A stretch of 64,000 nt of DNA from a beta proteobacterium AAP51 (GCA_001295905.1 LJHT01000011.1:62001-126000), one strand, 5' to 3'; counted from the stretch's first letter, positions 8,891-18,052 are shown. The notes: generated from the sequence alone by a model not told the origin. Program-made: numbers and translations.

Positions 8891-9378
8891 GTGCGGAAAG
8901 CGGGGGCCCTAGGTTGACAGGTTATAGAAGGAAGGACCCCCATAGCCGCTGTCGAAGGTTAGCCCAAGCCTTCCTTGTCGACAAGCGGTTGTGGTTCGGC
9001 CCGCAATTGGCCGGGTCGGGCCAACGACAAGCTCACTCTCGTCACCGGAAACCTGCCGCTCGCGGGCTCGCTGAGGCAACAACTTCGAGCGCTGCGCGAC
9101 GGGCCGCTTGTGGCCAAGTGGCGCCCACGAAAGGCCCCGACTCGTCGCCCGGAACCGGTCCTTCGGGGGCTTGCTGCCGCCGAAATCCTGAGTCGGGACC
9201 GACCGGCCGCTTCTGGCCGATCAGAGCCGATCGGGATCACGCTGCAGAGCGGTCTCCGGCGCTCGGGCACTCCAAACCCGATGACCGCTGACTTGCCTGG
9301 TCGCGACTGGCTCAGACCGGCCAATAGCGGTCTTCGGCGGTCGACCGCTAGGCGGCTGGCGCTGCAACAGATGCCGGG
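8891..9378. other. Non-coding stretch rich in short GACCG/CGGTC inverted motifs
   Basis: No convincing gene. From about 9000 to 9370 the DNA is a patchwork of short motifs such as GACCGGCCGCTTCTGGCCGA, AGCGGTC and CCGACTC/GAGTCGG in both orientations. A similar texture recurs at about 12950-13270. It looks like degenerate intergenic repeats rather than protein-coding sequence. Confidence 0.5.
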
Positions 9379-11043
9379 TCAGCTGCCCGCAGCTCTGCGT
9401 GCCTGCGCGAGGTACTGATGGACGAAGGCGATGGCCATGCTGCCCTCGCCGACAGCCGCCGCCACCCGCTTGACCGGACTGGAGCGAACGTCCCCGCAGG
9501 CGAAGATGCCGGGCACCGAGGTTTCCAGCAGGTAGGGGTCGCGCTGGGCAGCCCAGTGCCCGGAGCGGGCAACGGCCTCGCCCGTGCGGACGTAGCCCCG
9601 TTCGTCGCGTTGAATCGCCTTGGGCAGCCATTCGGTCTCTGCATCGGCGCCAATGAAGACGAACAAGGCACCACTGGCCAGTCGATGCACCGCACCGCTG
9701 CGGCGGTCGATCATGTCGATGGCCTCGAGCCGCTTGTCACCATGCAGGGCCTGTACCTCGCTGTGGAGTGCAATCTGGATGTTGGACTTGCCGCGGATCT
9801 GATCGACGAGGTACTGCGACATGCTCTTCTCGATCGATTCGCCGCGCACCACCAGCGTGACGCTACGTGCGTGGTTGGCGAAGAACATTGCGGCCTGCCC
9901 AGCCGAGTTGCCGGCACCGATGAGGTGGATGTCCTGACCCTGGGTCGCGTCGGCCTCACCTCGCGACGCACCGTAGAACACGCCCTTGCCCAGCAGACGG
10001 TCGAACCCTTGCGCCGACAGCCGCCGCCAGCTCACGCCGGTGGCCAGGATGATCGAGCGGGCCTGAAGGGCATCGCCGCCGTCCAGCGTGATTGTCTTGC
10101 TCTCCGGGTCGATGGCCACCGCGGCGCGGGTTGCGATCACCTCGGCGCCCAGCCGACGGGCCTGCTGGAGCGCACGTCGTGCCAACTCGTCGCCGGACAC
10201 GCCGGTCGGGAAACCGAGATAGTTTTCGATGCGGGAGGACGTCTCGGCCTGCCCGCCGGGCGCTTCGCGCTCGATCACCAGGGTCCGCAGGCCTTCGGAG
10301 GCGCCGTACACGGCAGCCGCCAGACCGCCCGGGCCGCCACCGACGATCACGGTGTCGTACTCGACGGCATGGGGTCTCGTCTGGACCCCCAGGCGTTCGG
10401 CGACGCCGCGGATGTCGGCACGCACCAGCAGCGACCCGTCGTCGCAGACCAGCGCGGGCAGTTGCTCGTCGGGCAGCGCCGGGCCGGTCCACCGGGCGGC
10501 TCGGTCCGGCGCGTCGGCTCGCACCCAGTCGTGCGAAATCTGGTTGCGGCCAAGAAATGTTCGCAGCTGCCGCGCGCGCTCGTCGTCCTCGTGCGCCAGC
10601 ATCAGCGCGCGCATCCGTGGCGGTGAAGTGGCGATACCCTGGAGCCCGCCGATGCGCTGCGCGGCCAGCGCCGCAACCTCGGTCAGCACCTGCGGGAACG
10701 CTGCCGCCAGCGCATGGAACTGGCGTGCCGAGACATGCATGAGTCGCACGGGCTCGCTGGCCCGGTAGCTGCCCTGGTACGGGGTGCCGAAGGTGATCGG
10801 CACTTCGCCGAAGATCTGTCCCGGCACACGCTTGCCGATCACGCGCTCGATGCCGTCGACCACCTTCGTCACCTCGACAGAGCCAGTCAGGACGACGAAC
10901 AGCGAGCGCTCGTCGCCTTCGTGGGCAGCGTATTCGCCAGAACCCAGCCGGACGTCGCCGCAGGTTTGCGCGAAGCGTGCGAGGTCGTCCGGGGGCAACG
11001 ACGAGAAGACAGGAATGACGGGCAGGTCTGCGGCTGTGATCAT
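9379..11043 (-). CDS. Cyclic-nucleotide-binding domain fused to a thioredoxin-reductase-like flavoprotein
   Basis: 554 residues. Residues ~10-130 form a cNMP-binding beta roll (VFSSLPPDDLARFA; PGQIFGEVPITFGTPYQGSYRASE). A linker domain follows (~135-225), then a class-II thioredoxin-reductase fold from ~230: FAD motif VIVGGGPGGLAAAVYGASEG, GGQAETSSRIENYLGFP, the NAD(P) motif LIGAGNSAGQAA, and IFACGDVR at the end. The usual redox CxxC is absent: the matching segment reads GVFYGASRGEA. It therefore probably passes electrons by another route, or to a partner, rather than reducing thioredoxin directly. It lies 86 bp downstream of the peroxiredoxin gene on the same strand and could feed it. The cNMP domain may gate activity. 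Confidence 0.88.
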   Translation of the reverse strand: MITAADLPVIPVFSSLPPDDLARFAQTCGDVRLGSGEYAAHEGDERSLFVVLTGSVEVTKVVDGIERVIGKRVPGQIFGEVPITFGTPYQGSYRASEPVRLMHVSARQFHALAAAFPQVLTEVAALAAQRIGGLQGIATSPPRMRALMLAHEDDERARQLRTFLGRNQISHDWVRADAPDRAARWTGPALPDEQLPALVCDDGSLLVRADIRGVAERLGVQTRPHAVEYDTVIVGGGPGGLAAAVYGASEGLRTLVIEREAPGGQAETSSRIENYLGFPTGVSGDELARRALQQARRLGAEVIATRAAVAIDPESKTITLDGGDALQARSIILATGVSWRRLSAQGFDRLLGKGVFYGASRGEADATQGQDIHLIGAGNSAGQAAMFFANHARSVTLVVRGESIEKSMSQYLVDQIRGKSNIQIALHSEVQALHGDKRLEAIDMIDRRSGAVHRLASGALFVFIGADAETEWLPKAIQRDERGYVRTGEAVARSGHWAAQRDPYLLETSVPGIFACGDVRSSPVKRVAAAVGEGSMAIAFVHQYLAQARRAAGS

Positions 11044-11129
11044 GGCTGGTCGCGATGTGTGTGGCGCGGTGGATCTCGAGGGATCGCGGTCGAGTCTCGG
11101 GGTCTGGCGGCTGGCCCAGCTTCTGCCGG

Positions 11130-11789
11130 TCAGTGCGGCTGCTTGACGATGCGCAGGTACGGGCGCGGGGCCTTCCAGGCGTCGGGGAAGAGCGTCCGGG
11201 CGTCGTCGTCACTGACGCTGCCGGCGATGATCACGTCGTCGCCCCGTTGCCAGTTGGCGGGCGTGGCCACCTTGTGGCGGGCCGTGAGCTGCAGCGCATC
11301 CAGCACGCGCAGGATCTCGTCGAAGTTGCGGCCGGTGGTCATCGGGTAGGTGATCGCCATCTTGACCTTCTTGTCGGGTCCGATCACGAACACCGAGCGC
11401 ACCGTGGCGTTGGTGGCAGCCGTGCGGCCCTCGATGGTGCCGTCCTCGTCGGCCGGCAGCATGTCGTAGAGCTTGGCGACAGCCAAGTCGGTGTCGCCGA
11501 TCATCAGGTAGTTCACCGCATGTCCCTGGGTCTCGCGGATGTCGTCGGCCCAGGCGGCGTGGCGGTCGACCGGGTCGACCGACAGGCCGATGATCTTGCA
11601 GCCGCGCTCGGCGAAATGGCGCTCGATGCCGGCCATGCAGCCGAGCTCGGTGGTGCACACCGGGGTGAAGTCCTTGGGATGCGAGAACAGCACCGCCCAG
11701 CCGTCACCGATCCAGGTGTGGAAGTCGATGATCCCGTGCGTCGTCAACGCCGTGAAGTTGGGGGCGATGTCATTCATGCGGAGAGACAT
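11130..11789 (-). CDS. 1-Cys peroxiredoxin (Prx6 type)
   Basis: 219 residues, the usual length for Prx6. The peroxidatic cysteine lies in HPKDFTPVCTTELG near residue 47. The long C-terminal dimerisation arm (RNFDEILRVLDALQLT, then VATPANWQRGDDVII) is typical of the 1-Cys class. It reduces peroxides in the cytoplasm and needs an external electron donor. The flavoprotein gene directly downstream is the obvious candidate, and the Crp/Fnr-type gene directly upstream on the same strand is the likely regulator. Upstream spacing is 111 bp, enough for its own promoter. Confidence 0.93.
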   Translation of the reverse strand: MSLRMNDIAPNFTALTTHGIIDFHTWIGDGWAVLFSHPKDFTPVCTTELGCMAGIERHFAERGCKIIGLSVDPVDRHAAWADDIRETQGHAVNYLMIGDTDLAVAKLYDMLPADEDGTIEGRTAATNATVRSVFVIGPDKKVKMAITYPMTTGRNFDEILRVLDALQLTARHKVATPANWQRGDDVIIAGSVSDDDARTLFPDAWKAPRPYLRIVKQPH

Positions 11790-11900
11790 GTCAGGTTCCT
11801 GGCGTGGTGGTTGGTGCCCGCAGTGTTACGGTCGACCACCAGCGCGTCAGTGAGGAACGTGACAGAGCGCCTGCGAAGCAAGGGAAATCCCGGAGCCCGT

Positions 11901-12563
11901 TCATTCGGCGGACAGCCGGCGCAGCGCCTCGCCATCGAACACCTCCATCTGTTCCCGGGCGAGGCGCACCCAGCCCTGGGACTCGAAGTTCTTCAGCAGC
12001 CGGCTGACGATCTCACGCACGCTGCCCAACTCGTCGACCAGCGCCTGGTGGGTGGTGCGGATCGGGCTGGGCCGGGACGCGATGGCGCCGGCCAGGCGTT
12101 CGTCCAGTTTCTGGAAGGTGACGGCCGAGATCAGATCCAGCAGATCGGCCATGCGTTCGGCGAAGCGCTTGAACACGAACTCGCGGAATGGTGCGACGCT
12201 GTTGATCAGAGTGCAGAACGCGGCCGGCGGCAGCACCACCAGTTCAACCGGCTCGCGTGTGATGCCGCGCGCCTCGTCGCGAGCGCTGTCGACGAGGCAG
12301 CGGCTGGTGAGCACGCAGGCTTCACCAGGGCGCACGTCGTACAGGTCCAGTTCCCGGCCGTTGGGTGCCGCCTTGATGACCTTGGCACTGCCCGAGTTCA
12401 GTAGCGGAAAACCCATGCAAGGCTGGTCTTCGTCGAACTTCATCGCGCCGGCCAGCACCTTCATGTAGGCTGGCGAGGCCAGTGCATCGTCCAGAACGCG
12501 GCCGGGGTCATCGAGCATGGGGTGGCACTGGACGATGAGATGCTTCTGACTGGCTTCGATCAT
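11901..12563 (-). CDS. Crp/Fnr-family transcription regulator
   Basis: 220 residues. The N-terminal half is a cNMP-type beta barrel (FPLLNSGSAKVIKAAPNGRE, DVRPGEACVLTSRCLV) and the C-terminal half a winged helix with recognition region HQALVDELGSVREIVSRLLK near residues 170-190. There is no N-terminal four-cysteine cluster, so it is not a classical oxygen-sensing FNR. It heads the peroxiredoxin/flavoprotein group and probably controls it. The start at 12563 is the first in-frame ATG; two cysteines (CHP, and TSRC) could be redox-active, which is speculative. Confidence 0.88.
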   Translation of the reverse strand: MIEASQKHLIVQCHPMLDDPGRVLDDALASPAYMKVLAGAMKFDEDQPCMGFPLLNSGSAKVIKAAPNGRELDLYDVRPGEACVLTSRCLVDSARDEARGITREPVELVVLPPAAFCTLINSVAPFREFVFKRFAERMADLLDLISAVTFQKLDERLAGAIASRPSPIRTTHQALVDELGSVREIVSRLLKNFESQGWVRLAREQMEVFDGEALRRLSAE

Positions 12564-13413
12564 GGCGGGACATGCGCACGTGCTGCCCCTCCAGTATCAA
12601 CTGAGCACGCGACGTTTGCATGTCGTGGTCCAAGCCGCGTTGCAGCGGGCCGCGCTCGGCCTACTGCGGGCGGCCGTGGGCGACAGCTTCCAGGCACATG
12701 GGCACTTTAGTGGTGCATGCCGCACCGCCCGTCAGCACTTGCGCAGTGCGCTTCACGAGTCTGGCTGCTTATCCTCCGAAGTCACCTCGCCGGGGCTTCG
12801 GGCTCGTGGCGATGCCAAGCCAGGCCAAGCCCACCGCGGCTGCGAACAGCCCGACGTTCAGCGCCTGCATCGTCACATGCACCTGCCACTCGTCGGGCAG
12901 CGCCGCTCAGCGTGGTGCGATTCGCGAGGTGATGGCCGCGGTGGCAGGCTTGACGGTCCGCTGCCGGGCGGCGAGTTCAGCGGTTCGAATGGCGCTGATG
13001 GGTCGAACTGAGCCAGTCGCTGCAGACCAGAGCGGTCGGTCGCGCCAGGCCTCAACCATGGCAGCGGATGGGCGACGGCAATCGGGAGTGAAGCAGTCGG
13101 TCGAGGCCGCAGAGCGTCAGTGACCGGTGCTGATGCAAGCGGTCATTCAGGGCCCTGGCTGCCTCTGACTCAGATCAGTCTTGAGCAACTGCTCAGCGCT
13201 GCGATCGGATGCCAGCTGACCGGACGCAACCCCGGCTCGCAGGAACGTCGGCCACGCCACGGCCAGGTCGAGTCCAACAACTTCTGCGCCGACGAAACCA
13301 AGTCTCATTCTTTGCTGCAGCGCCGCCGCGACACCTTTCGCTCGACTCCGGGCCCATCCCTTGTAGCCGGCTCTACTCTTGTCTCTGCAATCTCAATGCG
13401 CAACGCCGGCCCT
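12564..13413. other. Long gene-poor gap between the redox cluster and the lacI gene
   Basis: 850 bp without a convincing full-length gene. It holds one possible 33-codon membrane peptide (12769-12870, minus) and, from about 12950 to 13270, the same degenerate GACCG/CGGTC motif texture as at 9000-9370. A TTGAT half-site lies just upstream of the Crp-like gene, but without the matching ATCAA half. Confidence 0.5.
12769..12870 (-). CDS. Possible 33-aa single-pass membrane peptide
   Basis: The ATG at 12870 opens 33 codons: MQALNVGLFAAAVGLAWLG, then IATSPKPRRGDFGG. One hydrophobic helix is followed by a basic tail, a plausible N-out/C-in topology. An AGGTG ribosome-site-like sequence lies ~9 bases upstream. 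There is no recognised family. It could equally be a remnant of a larger membrane protein or chance. Confidence 0.3.
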   Translation of the reverse strand: MQALNVGLFAAAVGLAWLGIATSPKPRRGDFGG

Positions 13414-14466
13414 TCAGAGCCGGCGTGTCGATTCGCGCACGGCCAGCGACAGGCCCGGGAAGGCCGTGGACAGGCGCGTGGTCTGCCCCAGGGCCTGCAG
13501 CAGCGAGGCCGCCACTGCCAGGCCCATTTCGTAGACCGGCTGGCGCACGGTGGTCACCGGTGGCGACATGAAGGCCGATTGCGGCAGGTCGTCGAAGCCC
13601 ACCAGCGAGATGTCTTCCGGCACGCGCAGGCCGCGGCGCTGCAGCGCCAGGCGGGCGCCCCAGGCGGTCTGGTCGTTGGCGCAGAACACGGCCGTGAAGG
13701 GCAGGTGGGTGTCCAGCAGCTGGTTCATGGCCTGGATGCCGCCGGTTTCGACGAAGTTGCCTTCGGCGATGAGCCGCGGCTCCACGGCCAGGCCGGCGTC
13801 GGCATGGGCGCGCAGATAACCTTCCTTGCGCGGCGCCGCATCGGCCTGTTCACGCAGGCCCGCGATGTGCGCGATGCGCCGGTGCCCCAGTTCGATGAGG
13901 TGCTGCGTGGCCAGGCGCCCGCCTTCGAACTGGTCGAATTCGAAAGACATCACGTTGGGGGCCTGCAGCGAACGGTCGGTCACGGCCACGGGCTGGCGCC
14001 GCGCGAACTCGGCGACTTCGGCGTTGCTGAGGTGGCCGCCCAGGATGGCGATGGCGTCCACGCGCCGCGCGATGAGGAGGCGCATGCGCTCGGCTTCTTC
14101 CAGCGGGTTCCAGTGGCCGGGCACGATGATGGGCGCGTAGCCGCTGTCGCGCAGGCCGTCGTCGATGCCGCGCACGCCGCGCGCGAAATAGGCGCTTTCG
14201 ATTTCCTGCGTGAGGATGCCCACCGTGCGCGTGGAACCGTTGCGCAGGCTGCGGGCCGAGAGGTTGGGCTTGAAGCGCAGGCGCTCGATGGCCTGCTCGA
14301 CGGCCTGGCGCTTGTCGGCCGCCACGCGCGCTGTGCCATTGAGGATGCGCGAGACGGTGCTGGGCGACACGCCGGCCAGGCGTGCCACGTCGTGCACGGT
14401 GGTCACCGCGTCGGGCGGTGCCGCGGCCGCGGTGGGGGTGTGCTGGGGGGCAGGGCGAGCGGGCAT
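13414..14466 (-). CDS. LacI-family repressor of the glucoside locus
   Basis: 350 residues. The LacI helix-turn-helix is at ~22-60 (TTVHDVARLAGVSPSTVSRI), with the hinge leading to a periplasmic-binding-protein-like sensor domain (VGILTQEIESAYFARGVRGI; CANDQTAWGARLAL; ISLVGFDD). It is divergent from the sugar transporter genes. Six similar palindromic motifs of the LacI type occur at starts and promoters through to 26.25 kb, including one 89 bp from its own start, which suggests autoregulation and control of the whole locus. The inducer is probably a beta-glucoside or a breakdown product. A GGGGTTCGGGG-type microrepeat lies just upstream of its start. Confidence 0.9.
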   Translation of the reverse strand: MPARPAPQHTPTAAAAPPDAVTTVHDVARLAGVSPSTVSRILNGTARVAADKRQAVEQAIERLRFKPNLSARSLRNGSTRTVGILTQEIESAYFARGVRGIDDGLRDSGYAPIIVPGHWNPLEEAERMRLLIARRVDAIAILGGHLSNAEVAEFARRQPVAVTDRSLQAPNVMSFEFDQFEGGRLATQHLIELGHRRIAHIAGLREQADAAPRKEGYLRAHADAGLAVEPRLIAEGNFVETGGIQAMNQLLDTHLPFTAVFCANDQTAWGARLALQRRGLRVPEDISLVGFDDLPQSAFMSPPVTTVRQPVYEMGLAVAASLLQALGQTTRLSTAFPGLSLAVRESTRRL

Positions 14467-14554
14467 CGGTGCGGAACGGGGTTCGGGGCAGAGCGGAGCG
14501 CGGGGTTCGGGGCGGGGTTCGGGGAAGCCCTAGGCGCGCACGCTGTCTGGCCAG

Positions 14555-14567
14555 GATATCGTTTTCA
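14555..14567. promoter_or_regulatory. LacI-type operator copy 1
   Basis: GATATCGTTTTCA; reverse complement TGAAAACGATATC. It lies between the divergent lacI and binding-protein genes and matches the shared motif TGAAAWCGWTNTC. Confidence 0.7.
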
Positions 14568-14623
14568 CGCCAGCTGCGCAATTGCATGCGTCCCCTCGGT
14601 TCTGCCGTCTACCCGCCATCAAG

Positions 14624-16150
14624 ATGTCCTGCTTCCTCCCGTCAACCCCCGCACTGCTGCAGGAAACCCTGCAGCCGCCGTGCCTTGGGGTGCAGGCGGG
14701 CGCGCCGGTGGCTGGCGTGGGTGCCGGCAGAGGGCTTTGCCAGGACGGGCCGAGTCCCGATTCTCTGGTCAAGCGAGAAATCGATTTCACAATTTGCTCG
14801 GCCTTTGGCTCCAGCGCTGCGACGTCCGGTGCTCCCGATGTCCCAGATATCGCACGCGCCCTGGCGCTGCGCTCGGCCGGGCGGCGTGGTGCCCTGCTCG
14901 GCCTGGCCGGCGCCTTCATCCTGCCCGGCAGGGCGCGGGCCGATGACGACGCCCCGGCGCGTGCCCCGCTGCGCGTGGCTTCTTTCCCTGATCTCGACCG
15001 CGGCGTGCGTGCCGCGCTGTCGGCCTTCCAGCGCCGCCATCCCGGGGTGCAGGTGCGCATCAACGCCTTGGGCGTGGCCGACCACCACACGGCGATGACC
15101 ACGGCCCTGGCCACGGGCGCCAACGTGCCTGACCTGATGGCCATCGATGTGGACTACATCGGCCGCCTCTCGCGTTCAGCGGGCCTGCACGACCTCGCGG
15201 CACCGCCGTTCTCGGCCCCCGCCGGCACCCCGGGGCACGAGCGCCTGGCGGCCTATGCGCTGGTGGCGGCGCAGCCGCGGCCCGGCGTGCAGGCCGCGCT
15301 GCCGGTGGACATCGGCCCCGGCGCGCTCTTCTACCGCGCCGACCTGCTGCAGCGCGTGGGTGTGGACGAAGCCCAGCTCACGCGCAGCTGGGCCGGCTTC
15401 ATCGATGCCGGCCGCCGTCTGCGGCAGCAGACCGGCGCCTATCTCGTGGCCCATGCGGCCGACCTCGCCGACATCGGCATCCGCTCGGGCCTGGCGGCAG
15501 GGGAGGGCGTCTACTTCGACGGCCAGGGCCGGCCGCTGGTGGAAACCGCGCGCTTCGTGCGCGCCTTCGAGCGCGCCCGCGCCGCGCGCCAGGCGGGCAT
15601 CGACGGCCGCATGCGTGCCTGGACCAACGAATGGACGCAGGCCCTGCGCAGCGGCCGCGTGGCGGCGCAGATGATGGGCTCGTGGCTGGCCGGCCACCTG
15701 AAGAACTGGATCGCCCCTGGCGCCGCCGGCCTGTGGCGCTCCGCGCAGCTGCCCGAGGGTGCGTTCGCGGCCTGGGGCGGTTCCTACTACGCCATTCCCA
15801 AGGCTGCGCGCCAGCCTGCGCTGGCCTGGGAGATGCTGCAACTGATGGCGCTCAACAAGGCGCAGCAGGTCGCGGCCTTCCAGGCGCTGGATGCCTTCCC
15901 GGCGCTGCTGGACGCGCAGGCCGATGCGGTGATGGACGAGCCCTTGCCCTACCTCGGCGGCCAGCCCGCGCGCCAGCTGTGGCGCACCGCGGCGGCGCGC
16001 ATCGCGCCCACCGCCTCCGACCGCTACGACCCCATCGCCGGTCTGGTGGTGCAGGCCGAGTTGATGAAGGTGCTGGACCAGGGCAAGGGCGTGGCCCTGG
16101 CGCTGGCCGATGCGCGCCGCACGCTCGAACGCCGCGTGCGCCGGCGCTGA
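14624..16150 (+). CDS. Sugar ABC transporter substrate-binding protein
   Basis: Family 1 extracellular solute-binding protein for an oligosaccharide importer. From about genome position 14980 it reads LRVASFPDLDRGVRAALSAF, FQRRHPGVQVRI, NVPDLMAIDVDYIG, and later WGGSYYAIPKAARQPALAWE, all typical. The export signal looks like a twin-arginine-like GRRGALLGLAGAFILPGRARA ending near 14940. The true start is unclear: ATG 14624 gives 508 residues, far longer than the usual ~420, and translation from there would run through operator copy 2. No ATG, GTG or TTG lies in frame between that operator and the signal peptide. A CTG start near 14862, or a one-base error after the out-of-frame ATG at 14838, would solve this. 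It is first in the transporter operon. Confidence 0.8.
   Translation: MSCFLPSTPALLQETLQPPCLGVQAGAPVAGVGAGRGLCQDGPSPDSLVKREIDFTICSAFGSSAATSGAPDVPDIARALALRSAGRRGALLGLAGAFILPGRARADDDAPARAPLRVASFPDLDRGVRAALSAFQRRHPGVQVRINALGVADHHTAMTTALATGANVPDLMAIDVDYIGRLSRSAGLHDLAAPPFSAPAGTPGHERLAAYALVAAQPRPGVQAALPVDIGPGALFYRADLLQRVGVDEAQLTRSWAGFIDAGRRLRQQTGAYLVAHAADLADIGIRSGLAAGEGVYFDGQGRPLVETARFVRAFERARAARQAGIDGRMRAWTNEWTQALRSGRVAAQMMGSWLAGHLKNWIAPGAAGLWRSAQLPEGAFAAWGGSYYAIPKAARQPALAWEMLQLMALNKAQQVAAFQALDAFPALLDAQADAVMDEPLPYLGGQPARQLWRTAAARIAPTASDRYDPIAGLVVQAELMKVLDQGKGVALALADARRTLERRVRRR
14777..14789. promoter_or_regulatory. LacI-type operator copy 2
   Basis: GAAATCGATTTCA contains the perfect 12-bp palindrome GAAATCGATTTC. 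It lies just before the signal-peptide region of the binding-protein gene, with a TGGTCA -35-like box at 14766-14771. Confidence 0.72.
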
Positions 16151-16159
16151 AAGCTCGCA

Positions 16160-17110
16160 GTGAAGAACACGCCTTGGCCCACCGCGTCGAAGCCGCGCCG
16201 TTTCGTCGACAGCCGGCGCTGGTTGCCCTATCTCTTCATCAGCCCGTTTTTCATCCTCTTCGGGGTCTTCGGTCTCTTTCCGCTGCTGTTCTCGGTGTGG
16301 ATGTCGCTGCACAGCTGGGACCCCGCCGCCGGCCTGGCTGCCATGCAATGGGTGGGCCTCGAGAACTACACGCACACCTTGTTCAACGACGACTGGTTCC
16401 ACCGTTCGATGTGGAACACGGTGTGGATCGCGCTGCTCTCGGGCGTGCCGCAGCACCTGGTGGCCTTGCCGCTGGCTTGGTTCCTGCACACGCAGCTGGG
16501 CCGGTGGCGCAATGCCGTGCTCGGGCTTTACTTCCTGCCCTTCATCACCAGCACCGTGGCCATCACGCTGGTGTTCGGCGCCTTGTTCTCGCGCGAGTTC
16601 GGCGTCGTCAACCAGGCGCTCGCGGCGCTGCACACGCTGCCGGTGCTGGGGGCGGTGTTCCCCGCCATGCCGGTGGACTGGACGCAGCCCGACCACCTGC
16701 CGCTGATGATCAGCGCCGTGGTGTTCTGGCGTTATGTCGGCTGGAACGTGGTGCTCTACCTCTCGGCGATGCAGACCATCCCGAAAGACCTGCTCGAGGC
16801 CGCGGCGATGGACGGTGCCGGCCCGGTGCGCCGCTTCCTGCACATCGTGCTGCCCATGCTGCGGCCGATGATCTTCTTCGCCGTCACGCTCACCATCATC
16901 GGCAACCTGCAGTTGTTCGAAGAGCCCTTCATCCTGACTGGCGGCACTGGCGGCACCGACCAGGCCGGCAAGACCGCCGCCATGCACATGTACGCCGTGG
17001 CCTTCAGCGAAGGTGATTTCGGCACGGCTTCGGCCATCGCCTGGCTGCTGTTCCTGCTGGTGGCCGGCGGCACCTGGCTCAACCGCCGCCTGCTGGGGCG
17101 CGAGACATGA
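16160..17110 (+). CDS. Sugar ABC transporter permease, MalF type
   Basis: 316 residues, with six predicted membrane segments starting at WLPYLFISPFFILFGVFGLF. The cytoplasmic coupling loop EAAAMDGAGPVRRFLHIVLP, which docks the ATPase, is near residue 210. The start is GTG 16160, 10 bp after the binding-protein stop. It forms the membrane channel with the next gene. Confidence 0.9.
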   Translation: MKNTPWPTASKPRRFVDSRRWLPYLFISPFFILFGVFGLFPLLFSVWMSLHSWDPAAGLAAMQWVGLENYTHTLFNDDWFHRSMWNTVWIALLSGVPQHLVALPLAWFLHTQLGRWRNAVLGLYFLPFITSTVAITLVFGALFSREFGVVNQALAALHTLPVLGAVFPAMPVDWTQPDHLPLMISAVVFWRYVGWNVVLYLSAMQTIPKDLLEAAAMDGAGPVRRFLHIVLPMLRPMIFFAVTLTIIGNLQLFEEPFILTGGTGGTDQAGKTAAMHMYAVAFSEGDFGTASAIAWLLFLLVAGGTWLNRRLLGRET

Positions 17111-17985
17111 ATACGCTGCTGCACCGCCACCCTTCGCAGGCCCGCAACGGCGCGGCGCGGCGCCTGCCTCACCCCGCAGCAGCCCTGGCGCTGGTGCTGG
17201 TGCTGGCCGGGGCGCTGCTGATGCTGGCGCCGTTCTACCTGATGTTCGTGTTCGCCACGCACACCGACAGCGCCATCCTCTCGCTGCCGCCGCCGCTGTG
17301 GTTCGGCGACGCCCTGGGCGACAACCTGCGCACCCTGCTGCTCAAGCTGCCGGCGCTGTGGCAGAACCTCGGCTACAGCCTCTACGTGGCCCTGGCCATC
17401 ACCGCCCTGAATCTCTTCTTCTGTGCCCTGGCCGGCCATGCCTTCGCGCTGATGGACTTCCCAGGCCGCGAGCCCCTCTTCAACGCGGTGCTGGCCACGA
17501 TGCTGCTGCCCGCCTTCCTGGGCATGGTGCCCACGGTCATGATGATGAGCTGGCTGGGCTGGATGAACGAGCACCGCGCGCTCATCGTGCCCGCCGCCTG
17601 CGGGGCGGTGGGCGTGTTCATGATGCGCCAGTACATCCGCGCCGCCGTGCCGCGCGACCTGGTGGACGCCGCGCGCCTGGACGGCTGCAGCGAGTTCGGC
17701 ATCTTCTGGCGCATCGTGCTGCCGCTGGTGGTGCCGGCTCTGGGCACGCTGGGGCTCATCACCTTCATCGGCGCGTGGAACAACTTTGTCGGGCCCCTGG
17801 TGGTGTTGTCCGACCCCGAGCGCTACACGCTGCCGCTGGCCCTGCGTTCGCTGCAATCCACGGGGCAGGTGTCGTGGGGTGCCTTGTGCGCCGGTGCGGC
17901 CCTGGCCGTGCTGCCCTTGATGCTGATGTTCATGCTGGCCTCGCGCCGGCTCATCGAAGGCCTGAGCGCGGGGGCCGTGAAGTGA
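17107..17985 (+). CDS. Sugar ABC transporter permease, MalG type
   Basis: 292 residues, overlapping the previous permease by 4 bp (ATGA). The segments LALVLVLAGALLMLAPFYLM and on are membrane helices; the coupling loop DAARLDGCSEFGIFWRIVLP lies near residue 195. The C-terminus keeps the GLSAGAVK ending usual in MalG-type permeases. It pairs with the MalF-type gene. Confidence 0.9.
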   Translation: MNTLLHRHPSQARNGAARRLPHPAAALALVLVLAGALLMLAPFYLMFVFATHTDSAILSLPPPLWFGDALGDNLRTLLLKLPALWQNLGYSLYVALAITALNLFFCALAGHAFALMDFPGREPLFNAVLATMLLPAFLGMVPTVMMMSWLGWMNEHRALIVPAACGAVGVFMMRQYIRAAVPRDLVDAARLDGCSEFGIFWRIVLPLVVPALGTLGLITFIGAWNNFVGPLVVLSDPERYTLPLALRSLQSTGQVSWGALCAGAALAVLPLMLMFMLASRRLIEGLSAGAVK

Positions 17986-18052
17986 CGTGCCGCCACTGTC
18001 CCTGGGTTCGTCCTTCCCATCCCGTTCATCTCGCTCGTGTTTGAAGACGAAT

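Noticed and set aside
13120-14946. A 608-codon plus-strand frame over the lacI gene
   Set aside because: Antisense to a clear LacI repressor; no domain, weak start context.
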